Source: Lithodes maja (taxonomy: Eukaryota > Arthropoda > Malacostraca > Decapoda > Lithodidae). From it: DNA of 64,000 nucleotides. The stretch is taken from contig JBAKBP010003172.1 in NCBI GenBank assembly GCA_037953745.1, positions 82,501-146,500 on the forward strand. The letters run 5' to 3'. Under the pieces are notes generated by a model. The model was not told where the DNA came from. It searched no databases and was given only the letters and a program-made list of their open reading frames with translations. A program made the position numbers and the translations under genes. Of this stretch, positions 1 through 11,385 are shown piece by piece; position 1 is the first letter of the stretch; each line of letters starts with the position of its first letter.

Positions 1-1695
1 GCCTCTGAAGGACTCCGTGAGACCCTCCACTGTCTCCTGGAGAGATCGACCCGGACAGGTGTAGACTCGAAAGTCCCACACATAGCCAGTCAACGCCTCT
101 GCCAGGATGTACAGCTTGATACCATACTTCGTCGGCTTCATTGGGTTGTAAACCTTGAATGAAAGGCGACCCTTCCATCCAAGGCTGCCTTCGTCAAGGG
201 ACAGTTTTTCTTCAGGGATGTACGTAAGCTTGAAGCCTTCAAGTAGGTAGTCCATCACCGTCCGAACCTTCACAAGCCTGTCCGTGTTCTGCCTGCTGAC
301 GGCTTGTTGTTGAAAGCACGGAAATACTTAAACAAGGCTAGAAACTTCTTCCTACTCATCGCGGTCCGAAATACTGGGTAGTCGTGAAGGGGAGTTGAAC
401 GCCAGTAGTGACTCAGCGAAGGAAGCTTTGCAATGCCCATGAGGAAGTACAGGCCAAGGAATTTGGACAAGTCCTCCTCACCAAACAAGTTCCAAACAGC
501 GGCTGCTCCGTCAACGAACTTGGCGTAGGCATAATTTTGTCTCCTCTACCAGGAATTGCAGCATCTCTCTTGTGAAGAAGAGCTGGAAGAACTGGAGAGG
601 AGTCACCGGCAGTGGAACCCACATGCCAGGGGTCCCTGTGAACGGACCAACCTGGGGGCGGAAGCGGACGTCTGTCCAATCGGCATCACGGTCAAGGGCA
701 GGATCACGTGGAGGAACACGGCCACGACCACGACCACCGCGAGGACCACCTCTGCGGTCCCTGGGCCTACCACCTGCCCCCCTATGGGGCCCTGGTTACC
801 GGCGTGGCCAAGGTGGTAGGTCGAGGGGGTGAGTGGGGGGGGGGGGGCTTCTGCATCAGATGATGCAAGAGCTGATGAACCTGGTGCAGCTGCACCAGCT
901 GGTGAAAGATGTGGAGAAGCTGGTGAACCTGGTGCAACTGTACCAGTTGGTGAAAGGTGTGGAGAAGCTGGTGAACCTGGTGCAACTGTACCAGTTGGTG
1001 AATGGTGAAGAGGAAGCCTTTGGGGAAGAAGCTCCTCGAATGCTGCTGGAGGATTCAACACTGTGCGTGGCACCTCAGCAACAACCTAAGCACGCATTGC
1101 GGCTTCAGCAACCTCAGCACGCATTGCGGCTCGATGCTCAGGCAGAACAAATGCCGAGGGGGTCAAGGGTGTGTCGCTAAAGGGGGACACTGCGGGGGTG
1201 CAAACCGTTCCCAAGAAATGCGAAGGCAGGGTATCTAAAGTGCCCACTGCAAGTTGCGTAGCAAACATGTGTGGGCTGATGGCTGGTGATCCTGCTGGAA
1301 GCAAGGATGAGGCACCGCCACGTGAGGTGGATGGAAGAGGTCAATTATGAAGTTGGGGGAAGTTGGGTGATGGTATGAGGTAATCGGTGATGTTAGGGAC
1401 TGGTAAAGATGTAGATGTAGATGGGATGGGATGTAGTGGATGGTGGTCGTGGTGGTGATGGATCCGCCGTTGCTGGGGCTGGTTCGGCTGGTGATGGATC
1501 GGCTGAGGCCTGGGCGTCGTCGCGGAGTGGCCGGAGTCGCTTGGGCGGAGGTGAAATCCAATCTTCATCGTCCTCGGTCAACTACTCGTCCGACTCACTC
1601 TCGCTGTCTGTCGACTGGTCCAACACCTCGTTGACCACATCCTCCAGCTCGGCGTCCAGCAAACGGCGTTTCTTGGGGTCTCTGTCCTTCGACAT
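1..1695 (-). pseudogene. piggyBac-like transposase pseudogene (3' part outside window)
   Basis: Transposase of the piggyBac/PGBD family (DDE_Tnp_1_7), which cuts and pastes at TTAA. The likely start is the ATG at 1693-1695. It opens a Lys/Arg then Asp/Glu/Ser-rich N-terminus, as is common in this family, but an in-frame TAG follows after about 37 codons. Core homology runs from about 670 down to 1: a segment ending in VEETN-like residues near 545, then a block with LGLYFLMG, KLPSL and NNKP, then a segment with SLDE and KGRLSFK followed by YGIKLYILAE and GYVWDF. The Asp of SLDE corresponds to the first catalytic Asp. The remaining catalytic residues would lie outside the window. Frameshifts near 530 and near 300 break the frame, so this copy is inactive. 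The TTAA terminus at 3993-3996 is probably its 5' end. Confidence 0.8.
872..1011. repeat. 48-bp tandem repeat inside the transposase N-terminal region
   Basis: About three tandem copies of a 48-bp unit start at 872, 920 and 968. On the transposase strand they read as a Pro/Ser/Gly/Thr/Ala-rich repeat containing TVAPGSPASPHLSP. The frame stays open through the repeat, so it may be a low-complexity linker between the acidic N-terminus and the core, or a later expansion. Confidence 0.75.
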
Positions 1696-1833
1696 GGCTG
1701 ATGGCAGGCTGGCGGCAGGCTGGCATATGGCGTATGGCGGCAGGCAGGAGTTGGCTTATGATGCAGAAACCAAGAAAAGGAAATAAAGGAAAAAATTTAT
1801 TTGACGTTGATAGTTGTCATGACGCAAGTTCAC

Positions 1834-2070
1834 CATCACTGGATCCATATGACGTTGGTATAGTTCACCATGACGTAGTCATAGTTTTGCATTATCCGAT
1901 CATGACACGTATAAAGTTTGCCATCACTGGATCCATATAACGTTGGCATAGTTTACCATGACGTAGTCATAGTTTGGCATTGTCCAATTCCAGATGACGT
2001 GAGTATAATGGATTCAGTTCCGCATTTTGTAATTCAAATGGGGGAACACCATGATGTAGTCATAGTTTGG
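1834..2070. repeat. 88-bp imperfect tandem repeat
   Basis: The motif CATCACTGGATCCATAT recurs at 1834 and 1922 (period 88). Each copy is followed by a variant of ACCATGACGTAGTCATAG, and a third, partial copy of the second motif lies near 2050-2070. The repeat lies just upstream of the transposase start in the 5' noncoding part of the piggyBac-like element. CATGACGTAGTCATAG is a near palindrome. Confidence 0.7.
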
Positions 2071-2091
2071 CATTATAAGAATATATTTATA

Positions 2092-2343
2092 CCTTGGGGC
2101 TGTTTGGCCAGACACCCTGGGGAACAGGAACAACACAACAGGGGAACAGGAACAACACAACAGGGAAGGGGACAAGAAACAAAAAATATATATATATATA
2201 CGGTATATATATATAAAATAAATCAAATAAAAATATAAATAAAATAAAAATGTAAATACTCGATTATGGGCCTCGCCCTTGCTCTGGACCTAGGGGCTGA
2301 TCCGCTAGACACCCTGGGGAACAGGAATAAAAAAAAAAAAAAA

Positions 2344-2425
<82 letters not shown>

Positions 2426-2640
2426 GGTATATATACATAAAAAAATAATAAAAATAAAAATAAAATGAAATAAATAAAATAAATTAAAACAATATATAAA
2501 ATAAATAAAAATAAAAATAAAATATAAATATAAATACTCGATTATGGACCTCACCCTTGCTCTGGACCTAGGGGCTGATCCACTAGACACCCTGGGGAAC
2601 AGGAATAAAAAAAAATATATACATATACCCGGTATATACA

Positions 2641-2672
<32 letters not shown>

Positions 2673-2870
2673 GGTATATATATATAAAATAAATGAAATA
2701 ACAATATAAATAAAATGAAATAAATAAAATAAAATAAATAAAAACAATAATAAATCAAATAAATAAAAACATAAATAAAATACAAATATAAATACTCGAT
2801 TATGGGCCTCGCCCTTGCTCTGGACCTAGGGGCTGATTCGCTAGACATCCTGTGGAACAGGAATAAAAAG

Positions 2871-2913
<43 letters not shown>

Positions 2914-2940
2914 TAAATATAATAGGCCTAAACATATAAA
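2092..2940. repeat. Tandem array of a retroposon-3'-end-like module with AT microsatellites
   Basis: Three tandem copies of a module beginning AATACTCGATTATGG start near 2255, 2533 and 2788 (periods about 278 and 255). Each contains GGACCTAGGGGCTGAT, CTAGACACCCTGGGGAACAG, an A-run, a long TA/ATAT microsatellite and AAAT-rich sequence. A partial copy at 2092-2200 carries AACA-rich repeats instead. The same module, diverged, ends in an AAC tail at 42285-42369, so the array is probably an amplified 3' end of a non-LTR element. Open frames across it are low-complexity Tyr/Ile repeats and not genes. Confidence 0.7.
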
Positions 2941-3857
2941 ATATACCAGCACTGGACGAAACATTCAAGGAGTGGGGACCCCCGCGGGCAAGTAATTATG
3001 GGATTAATACTTTACCCAGACATCTGTGGTCGTCCAAGGGTTCACTGCTGTATGTAGTGTAGAGTGTCGCATAAAAGGCTTGTCTGTTCTTTGTCAGGCT
3101 ACTTACCGTGACATATTTTTACTTACCGTGACATTTTTGTATAAAAAATTAGTTTATAATTCTCCACACTTCACTGTCAGTTACTTCACTCAAATAAAAC
3201 TGTGTATTCACTCAAAAAATTGCCCAAATTGGGCATAAAAAATTGCCAAAAATTGGCAAAACACAACTATATTTCGTAATTACAACTTTATTATACTTAG
3301 TAGGTAGTATTTATTGATAAATATAGTGGTCTTTTAAGCGAAAATGAAGGTTTAGGGCAATATATATACGACACACGTATAGCCTAGCTTACATTCGTAA
3401 TCACAAACCTAACATAAGTTAGGAATGTGACTACGAATGCTTACTACACTAACCCTACGAAATATGATATAATTATTATTATTCACAGTTCACAACACTT
3501 CCACTGGATCCATTCTGGCTGCCTAAAAACCACATGGCTGGCTATGGAGAGGCGAGCAACGAGGCACAAACAGTCACAAACCACGAGTTATATGCATAAA
3601 ATATATTACATAGCCACAAATTGATATACACTGCCACTTGGTACATAAATAATCCAGATTTGCCCGCCTGAAAGCCACTCCATGGCGGGCAAGGGAGGCG
3701 AGACGAGATTTAAAGGGCCGGGAGTCCTACCTCACAGACTGGCGGCCGGGTACCTACTGCTGAAACAAAGGCCCGCACTCCTCTCCCAGGGATGCTAGGG
3801 GGTGCCAGATATTTCCTTTTGTAACTTACTGAGGCCTAACTTACCAGCCAAAAATGC
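2941..3857. other. Noncoding sequence inside the piggyBac-like element
   Basis: I find no convincing gene. The short open frames here have no recognisable domain. The segment at 3660-3830 is GC-richer than its surroundings. It is probably the 5' noncoding interior of the piggyBac-like element whose end lies at 3996. Confidence 0.4.
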
Positions 3858-3996
3858 GTCAAAATCGCGTCATAAACTTATTTTTCCCGAATATTTCTAA
3901 CTTACGGGTGGCATTATGACGCGATTGCGTCATACGGGCACTCTTGGGCTGGTGGCGTTATGACGCGATCGCGTCGTAGGAATGCGAGAGGGTTAA
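3858..3996 (-). mobile_element. piggyBac-like terminus with TTAA and subterminal palindromes
   Basis: Read on the minus strand, the sequence starts TTAACCCTCTCGC at 3996. Three related GACGC..GCGTC motifs follow at roughly 45-bp intervals: a near-perfect GACGCGATCGCGTC palindrome (about 3962-3975), a variant with one mismatch near 3917-3930, and a more degenerate one near 3865-3885. A TTAA boundary followed by CCC/CTC is typical of piggyBac-like ends. The same layout, including AATAAGTTTATGACGC, recurs at 16233-16360. The orientation fits the 5' end of the transposase copy at 1-1695. Confidence 0.7.
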
Positions 3997-5694
3997 AGAT
4001 CATCCAGAATACATTTGTCCAACAACAATTAATTCAAACCATATTTATAAATATAAAGGGGTAATTTGAAAATTAACTGTAGATACTTACTATGTCATAT
4101 ACATAATTACATAGTTTAGACACATATATTTTCACTCAAAAGTTCATGTAAAAGTTGCCATGTTTTCCATAAAGTTCAGCATTTAAAACACCTCTTGCTT
4201 GGAAATAGACCCTCTCACACCCAATGCTTGTAGCAGACTGATATTAGTATGGGGGGAAGGTGGGAGGGGAGCTTGGAAGCACATGAAAGCATCAGGCAAG
4301 AAGCAGTGGCTCGGTGCTACCAACTCAGCCGGTATTACCAAAACAATGGGTACGTTGCCCGCAGTATGGGCCCTTTTTACATTGGACGTACAGTAAGTCG
4401 CCCGCAGTGAAAAGCTTAACAAGACTGGTATGCCTAATAAGTGTAAGAATCGTTTTGTGTTATGCGTAAATAATTTTTCCCAGGCTTTTGGAACACAAAC
4501 ATACTACTAATTTCTATAATGAAGGCCGAATTAGGTCAACTTTCCAAAACGTGTTCAAATTAAAATGCCTAAAGTATGTACCAGTGTTGTTACAATTACC
4601 TGTTCTATATTGTACACTTTATGTGTACAGCGTGGAGGGCCTTGTTCCTTGTATTCAGGGTATCATTAAACAGTGTATTAATTTTAGTAAAGAAATTACA
4701 TTTTCAGAGGGTTGTGTAAAGTATTGTTTACCCCTTTGATATGCAGAGGTGTCTCTATAGCTGAATAAAATCACATAATGTTGCTCAGAATATATTTAAT
4801 CATGTTGTCATCGTATCAAATGCTTTAACACATGAATTTTATCAAGTAGGCCTAAGTGTTTATCCTCTCAGTACACCATGACGTATTATTTAATATTCTT
4901 CCGGTTATTATTAGATTATTTAATTCAGATCAGGGCGGGATTGTGGGTGTCCCAGGGTTAACCGAGATCGATACTATCACTTTGATTCACAGAGGGCATC
5001 CCAAAGTTCATTCAACTTGTCTAATGGTAGCCCAAATATAGAAAATATAAACTATGCTCTAAGGCTTAATGCACAATGATTTGGATATGTCAATAAACTA
5101 GTATGTGTTATTTTATCGAATCGTGGCAACATTATATATTTGATTACATTAGCTTTTGTTGCTTGATTAGAGTACCTACGCGCTCCTGATCCGTTTTTGG
5201 TTATATACAATCTACCATAATTATGAGGTTGGCGGTGACAGTAGAGCCAGGGTGTATAATTTACCAGTTAATCACATACCTGGCGATCCATCAACAACAG
5301 TAATTACAATTGCCAGATTTATTGCAATTTGGGGGCCAATTCATTATTATGTACTAAATGAGTTACCCGGATTAAACCGGTAACGAGTGCTTTTTAGTGC
5401 AGTTTGTTTCGGCAACTCAGGTGAACATAATACCAGAAATGTTGCCTTAAAATATCTGGGCATCGACAATTTATGAGAAATACCATTGTGGAATATGACA
5501 TCTGCATTGCATTACATATCATCCTTTTGCAAACTAACAATGCGATTATGAAACGATGTTACCGACAATGGATATATCAGCCTTTACTGTTATTTTTTTT
5601 AGAATATTTCCCTTGGTTAGGGTAATGCAATATACTTAATTGAAGAGAAACCACCTTTGAGGAAAGGAATTAAAACTGTTCAGCTCAATTTCAA
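3997..5694. other. AT-rich spacer, no gene recognised
   Basis: I see only short, low-complexity open frames with no recognisable protein motif, and no clear element boundary, RNA gene or tandem repeat. Confidence 0.5.
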
Positions 5695-5793
5695 TTAACC
5701 CCTTCAGACGAGGATATCACTGACTTTTATTTTGGCTCATCATTTGACGATTGGATTCAGTTTAAGAGGAATATGTGGGAGTCAAGTGGTTAA
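5695..5793. mobile_element. Possible 99-bp TTAA-bounded miniature element
   Basis: The left end reads TTAACCCCTTCAGACG; the right end, read inward, is TTAACCACTTGACTCCC. Both match the TTAACC-CTT style of the other TTAA ends in the window. ATTTCAATTAACC on the left is mirrored by GGTTAATTGAAAT on the right, so the inverted repeat extends into the flanks. That could also be a simple palindrome. Confidence 0.35.
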
Positions 5794-6029
5794 TTGAAAT
5801 CAAATTCACCTCTTTGATTTATACTTTAGAGATCCTTGCTAAGATCCATTAATGTGTTTTATGTTAGCAATGATAAAAGTAAATTGAAGCATTGTAAACA
5901 AAATATAATAACCTGCAATGTCAGTATTTTATTGTGCATAACGGTGGACGAATTCCTCGGATCCGGGAGATACCTTTAACAACATTAGCCTATTCAATGT
6001 CGGTTAATCTTTAGGGGGTAGTGCTTGTT

Positions 6030-6405
6030 TTTTGGTCTATATCAAAATTTATTTATTTATGTTTGAGTTTCCTCGCTATACCTCCATCAAGCTAATACAA
6101 AAAAGAAAAAAACAAAACAAATAGACCTCCTTTCAAGATACATTTTTACATTTTTCGGTAGAAAAATGTCCTGGCCGAAGGCTGTTTTTTTTCTTCTAAA
6201 ATGACAGGCTCGCTATCACTCGCCAGAAAAAAACAAATCGACACCTAGAGGGCAGGAAAGGTCTAAATATTAACAAAGAAATGAGGCAAAAGGTCTTAAA
6301 ATCGTCCAACTAACGGAACGAACATCTTAAAATCTCATAACTAATATGCTACACCTGAGGGAGAGGGTGGTCCAAAAAACCGACTTCCTCCCCCTTAAGG
6401 TTTTT
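6030..6405 (-). repeat. Unassigned dispersed repeat family, copy 1
   Basis: Read on the minus strand, this contains GTCGGTTTTTTGGACCACCC, then GACGATTTTAAGACCTTTTG, TTTGTTAATATTTAGACC, AGGTGTCGATTTG and GCGAGTGATAGCGAGCCTGT. It continues to an imperfect palindrome (CATTTTTC-TACC-GAAAAATG) and ends near AGCTTGATGGAGGTATAGCG. It is one of the two longest copies of a family also seen at 6838, 21138, 21600 and 40868. No coding capacity or known-family signature is visible. Confidence 0.7.
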
Positions 6406-6432
6406 CTTATTTGACTGGATGAATAAATATGT

Positions 6433-6479
6433 CTATCTATCTATCTATTGCCAAAGCCGTGATCCCCGAAGGGGTGGCC
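6433..6479 (-). mobile_element. 47-bp 3' stub of the RTE-like LINE
   Basis: On the minus strand this reads GGCCACCCCTTCGGGGATCA followed by CGG and an (ATAG)n tail. It is nearly identical to the last codons and tail of the LINE ending at 44892. AATATGT flanks both sides (6426-6432 and 6480-6486), a plausible 7-bp target-site duplication. It is therefore an extremely 5'-truncated insertion. Confidence 0.75.
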
Positions 6480-6550
6480 AATATGTAATAATATTATTAT
6501 ATAACATTTTGTCTTACACTCCTCAATTACTTCATTAGGCCTGAACAGTC

Positions 6551-6760
6551 GCTAACAAAAACTTTTGTTAGTATCTTTGAAAAAATTCGAATAATTCTGA
6601 AGCTACATATGGATAGACAAAATATAAATATTTCACTTTAAAACATTCAACTAACAAAAACTATCGTTTATATCTTCGAACAAAATTCGAATAATTCTGA
6701 AGCTACATATGGATAGACAAAATTTAAAAAAATCACTCAAAAACATTCTGGAAGTAATAT
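6551..6760. repeat. 100-bp tandem duplication
   Basis: ATTCGAATAATTCTGAAGCT and the following 18-20 bases occur at 6585 and again at 6685, with partly matching flanks. No gene is present. Confidence 0.7.
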
Positions 6761-6837
6761 GGGTTCACAGTAAACCGAAACAAATCTTGGAATAAATAAT
6801 AGAACTGTAATGTAGGCTACATCAGAAGAAATAATGT

Positions 6838-7080
6838 ATGGGAGATGGGTAGTTTTTCTGGTCTCCCTTCTCTCTCATGCTTAGCCCCATTAGTTTTCAG
6901 ATTATAAGACGTTCGATCCATTTGTTTGGCGATTTTAAGACCTTTTGCCCCATTTCTTTGTCAATATTTAGACCTTTCGTGTTATTTAGATTGATTTTTT
7001 TTTCCTGGCGAATGATAGTGAGCCTGTAATTTTGGAACTACCGAAAATATATAAATTAATCTAGAAGGGGGATCTAATGA
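6838..7080 (+). repeat. Unassigned dispersed repeat family, copy 2
   Basis: Plus-strand copy carrying ATGCTTAGCCCCATTAGTTT, GGCGATTTTAAGACCTTTTG, TTTGTCAATATTTAGACC and GCGAATGATAGTGAGCCTGT, in the same order as the other four copies. Confidence 0.7.
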
Positions 7081-7084
7081 ATGT

Positions 7085-7140
7085 TTAACCCCTTGAGTAC
7101 CAGCGACGCATGGTACGCGTCGCCTATGTATGTAAAGCTA
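7085..7140 (+). mobile_element. piggyBac-like terminus without a clear partner
   Basis: TTAACCCCTTGAGTACCAGC is followed by GACGCATGGTACGCGTC, which contains inverted GACGC/GCGTC. The start closely resembles the right end of the MITE at 19197-19526 (TTAACCCGTTCAGTACCAGC on the minus strand). I did not find a convincing opposite end nearby. Confidence 0.5.
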
Positions 7141-7574
7141 AACCCAAGAAACTCAATGGTTGCGTCCGCCTTAATTACTCTTGTCCTATGGCACCTAGAG
7201 GGTGTCCAAACTTTGATTTGGACAGTCTTACTTTAAGTATTACATCAAGTATTTAGTGTTAAGTTTGTGGGATCAATGGTTATATAGAATAATTAAGAAG
7301 TTAATAATTATGTTCTATATTGGATATTGGGTAGTCTATCATTCCTATGAACTTAGGTAATTATAATTGGGTGGGAAAATATACCTACCCATTTGCGCAT
7401 GCGTGATATTGGCGGACCTCTCGCGAATATTGTGAGGGTCCTGCGCTCTCTACCTAGCCGCCACCACAACCAGACCGTCTGCTTACACTCTCGTGTTTCA
7501 CCTCATATTTCGCCCCATTAGTGATAGTACTTAGCTCATCAATTCTCCATCTATCCATACTAATCCATAGATCA
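7141..7574. other. Noncoding interval between TTAA-bounded elements
   Basis: I see no gene or clear repeat. It may be the interior of whatever element owns the terminus at 7085. Confidence 0.4.
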
Positions 7575-8062
7575 TTAACACCTTACGAGCGGCCTATGCG
7601 GTTTATTTATATGTACCGCCCAGCGGGGTGTTTTTAGCCAAAATAGGGCTGTTTACGTGATCATTTTCATGCCTAAATAAGACCCAGAACGTAAAACAAG
7701 TATCTATCCCTGAAAGGGCATAAACAGAGCTTTCGAATGACACCATAACGATCCTTTTATGATGGCTAGTTTTCTTGCAATAACCGTGCAACGCGAGTGC
7801 AAAAAGCATGTAATTAGGCACTTTCCCCATACAATTCCGTATATAGCGAGTGAGAGAGGGAGGGAGGAGGTGGGATTCGTGTCAGTAGGTTCGCCGCGGT
7901 GGTCGGGAGCAGTCATACGCTCGCTACTCTCCTGCCACCACTTGTCTCTCTCTCTCAGCCACATTACGTGCTGAAATTGCCACACGATATATGTCGAGCG
8001 CCGCCACATAGTCCAGCTTTATTTAACTCGACTTATGTTGCGCGCCGCTAATTAAGGGTTAA
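7575..8062. mobile_element. 488-bp TTAA-bounded MITE, piggyBac-like
   Basis: TTAA lies at both ends (7575-7578 and 8059-8062). The ends read inward are TTAACACCTTACGAGCGGC and TTAACCCTTAATTAGCGGC, an imperfect terminal inverted repeat. The interior has no transposase, only short frames on both strands, so this is a non-autonomous element. The family is inferred from the TTAA target. Confidence 0.6.
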
Positions 8063-8199
8063 TCATCATTCCCATCAATCATTAAGTATAGTGGCCCCCT
8101 TCTTTATTCATCAACTCTATCCTATTAGCTAACACACCCGTTTCACACACCATCTTGTGTGTACACTCCACCTTGAGCCACATACAAGATTTTGTAAAA

Positions 8200-10207
8200 A
8201 TTGGAATGGACACTTTTATTCCTCATCAAAAGTACAGTAAAAGATCTAATTCACCTAAATGGTTTGACCATAATTGTGCTAGAGTAACTGAACAAAAAGC
8301 AATAGCCTACAATGCATACACAAGATAAAAAAACACATGAAGCCTTTAATTTCTTTAGAAACATCAGAAATCATGCCAAAACTGTATTAAACCTAACTAA
8401 ATCAAACTTTCTCCACAAGCAGGCAAATAAACTTCTAAATAATCCAAATGATAACAAAATATTTTGGTCTACTCTTAACTCATTCAAATCAAACTTCACT
8501 ACTGCTTCATCCATTCCACCATTAAAATCTCCGACTGGCAATCTTGTAAGTGACCCACGAGGTAAAGCTAACCTTCTTGCAGATATTTTCTCCACCAACT
8601 CAACCTTAGATGAAATAAATCAAGATGTCCCTGTACTTAATTTTAATTCGCCTGAAATTCCCTCACTTAAGATCCACACCAGACATGTCAAAACTATTTT
8701 GCAGAATCTCTCAGTAGATAAGGCTCCTGGTCCAGATGAAATTCCTCCAATAGTACTTTAGAATTGCTCCTTGGTGCTCGCTCCTGTATTGGCAAAATTG
8801 TTCCGTCTGTGTACTCATACCTCATGCTTCCCAGTACCCTGGAAAGAAGCAAACATTCATCCAGTTCCTAAAAAAGGTGCCTCTTCAGATCCATCAAACT
8901 ACAGACCAATAGCTATAACTTCCACTCTTGGTAAAGTCTTTGAAATTATATTAAATAATCACATAATTAAGCATCTTGGGAATAATAAATTAATCAGTGA
9001 TAGGCAATATGGTTTTAGACGATGTCGATGAACTGCAGACATTCTTTGCCTTCTTACGCATCAAATCAACCAAGCTACAGACCAACATGGTGAAACACAT
9101 ACAATAGCACTGGATATATCAAAGGCATTTGATAGAGTCTGGCATCAATCCTTATTGTCGAAGATGTCACACTACGGCCTTGCATCATTAGTTCCACTAA
9201 TTTCTTCTTATCTTCATAACAGAAAAATATGTGTAATGGTAGATGGCCTTTATTCTCAATTTAACTCAATAAATGCTGGTGTTCCCCAGGGATCAGTTTT
9301 GGCCCCAATTCTGTTACTCATTCATATCAATGATCTCATATCTACCACTCATAATCCAATACATTCCAACGCAGATGACTCAACACGCCACAGTTCCTTC
9401 ATATTTACCAATTCTTTCACCCAACCCGATCATATAAATTCAAAAATAAACACTGCAATTTCTCTGAACCAGGACCTTTCTAGAATTAATGGATGGGGAC
9501 AAAAGAATCTAGTTTCCTTTAATGCACAGAAAACCAAGTACATTAAATTTTCTAACTGACAGAATCTCACTGACTCCCATATATTTTTTAATGATGTAAA
9601 TATTCCCACTTCCCCGAGTATTGACATTCTCGGTGTAACATTAACTAGTAACTTGAGCTGGACACATTATGTTAGAAGCATTGCTAAGAATGCCTCTAAA
9701 AAACTGGGACTCCTGTACAGAGTTCGAGAATTCTTCACTGACGAGCAGTTGGCCGTAATATATAAAAGTCATGTGCGTTCTCAGATGGATTACTGTTCAC
9801 CTCTGTGGGGTGGAAGTGGAGTGGTTGCACTGAGGCAGTTGGACAAAATTCAAAATAAAGCTATTAGATTAATCAATAACCCTGCAATCACACAGGACCT
9901 TCCTACATTATCCATACGAAGAAACGTTGCATCCCTTGCATTATTCTACAGATATTTTCACAGCAATATTATTGTTCCTAGGAATTTGCTTCAATTGTGC
10001 CGCCTCTCTACATCTTTCCCCATAGAACTAGGGCAGCTGAGAGCGCCCATGAATTTAAACTTTCTCCTCCACAATGCAGAACTTCTGCTTATCAGAATTA
10101 ATTTATCCCCAGAGCTACTACTCTTTGGAATTCACTTCCCTCGAATTGCTTTCCACAAACTTACAATCTACAAATGTTTAAATCCAGTTGTTACAAACAT
10201 TTTATGA
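8200..10207 (+). pseudogene. Jockey-superfamily LINE reverse transcriptase pseudogene
   Basis: C-terminal two-thirds of a non-LTR retrotransposon ORF2; the endonuclease is missing. The reverse transcriptase blocks run in order: KAPGPDEIPP (about 8720), SNYRPIAITSTLGKVFE (about 8905), RQYGFRR (about 9002), ALDISKAFDRVWH (about 9108), INAGVPQGSVLAPI (about 9270), then NADDST near 9370 where the family has YADD. A C-terminal region with SWTHYVRSIAK and QMDYCSPLWGG follows. Stops at about 8759, 9029 and 9558, and a frameshift near 8315, break the frame. Tyr to Asn before ADD is a further lesion. An A-rich/AAT tail ends near 10303. Clade assignment beyond the Jockey superfamily is uncertain. Confidence 0.8.
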
Positions 10208-10303
10208 ATGGAGGATGCCTTTAGGCACATGGACCTTTTCGTTTTATCTGTGTTTTTTCCTTCCTCCGTTCATGTCTCTTAAAAAAAAAAATAATAATAA
10301 TCA
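10208..10303 (+). other. LINE 3' UTR and A/AAT tail
   Basis: A short 3' untranslated stretch after the reverse transcriptase pseudogene ends in an A-run followed by AATAATAATAAT, a typical LINE 3' tail. Confidence 0.6.
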
Positions 10304-11073
10304 CGGCTCAACAGGTCAACTAAATTCTACAGCACTAGTTCCAGTCTTCAGGTGATATAACTATTATATGATATTATTATACAGTCCACTGAACCATCTA
10401 ACTAACGAATATCCATATAATATAATTATGGTCCTTCGCCCGTCCTAGTGTGATCGTTGGCCGGGCCCACTTGTTTGCTTGTCGGTGCATTTGATGGCCG
10501 CTCTCCCGCGATTTTTTGCTTCCTTTTCGGCCGCGAGGGTTTCCCTGATTTGCCAACATGGCACATGGGTTTTTTAAGCACGGGGCAGCGGGAGGTGGTG
10601 TATGGGAAGGTTTAAGCACGGGGCAGCGGGAGGTGGTGTAGGGGAAGGTTTTGAGCCGGATAATTGAATATGCACTAACTTTAACTAACCCATACAGTAA
10701 AATGCATTTTTCTGATTGACTAATTTGAAAGTTCAATGAGTCTTGTTTTTCTGATTAGGCCTAACTACATTTAAATTTAAGTTTATTAACAATTTGTTCT
10801 CTCTGATTAAGCCTAACTAAATTTAAATTTAAAGGTATCTATTGGCTTTTCTAAATTATTAGTAAATCTTGATGCATCTAATTTAACCCTGTTTTTTGCA
10901 AAATTTCTGTGATAGCCTAACTTTTCAATTAACATTGCGGCATCTAAATTCAAAATTTTGAAGGGTTGTACTTTGGGTTTTAACTTTAATGATATCGGCA
11001 CTTGGCAGGCGCGTACATTTAATTCTACAAGTTCTAATGCCACTCATGTTCTGATAGTTTGCCAATTATCCCG
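10304..11073. other. Intergenic AT-rich stretch
   Basis: I see no gene. A short direct repeat, AAGCACGGGGCAGCGGGAGG, occurs at about 10575 and 10613. A LINE-independent repeat, GCCTAACTA-ATTTAAATTTAA, occurs at about 10759 and 10810. Confidence 0.4.
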
Positions 11074-11317
11074 TCGCTCGCGTTTAGTGTTAGGTCCAAA
11101 CCCGAGTTTGATCGGCTATTTATCACCATGTCTTGTTAGTATATCCTTTGTTTTTTCCCTTTTTATTTCTTGCCGTTGCTCGCGAGTTGTGTTAGAACCC
11201 GAGTTTGATCGGCATGATAAGCATTGCAATTTGTTTTCCCTCTCACATTTGTTCTCGCTCTTTGATTATCTGTCATTGGTCGCTCGCGTTTAGCATTAGA
11301 ACCCGAGTTTGATCGGC
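11074..11317. repeat. About 103-bp tandem repeat upstream of BEL gag
   Basis: GCTCGCG...TTAG...CCCGAGTTTGATCGGC appears three times, near 11075, 11178 and 11281. The array lies immediately upstream of the BEL/Pao gag and could be part of its 5' LTR or leader. I could not find a matching copy downstream of 15871, so no LTR pair is claimed. Confidence 0.65.
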
Positions 11318-11385
11318 GGAAGATTTCCTGTTTCAAATAAACTGTCATAAAGGTCTGGGTTTTGTTTTGGACTAAGGGTGACAAT

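Noticed and set aside
2223..2848. Long minus-strand frame rich in Tyr and Ile
   Set aside because: Translation of AT microsatellites and A-rich tracts; no domain.
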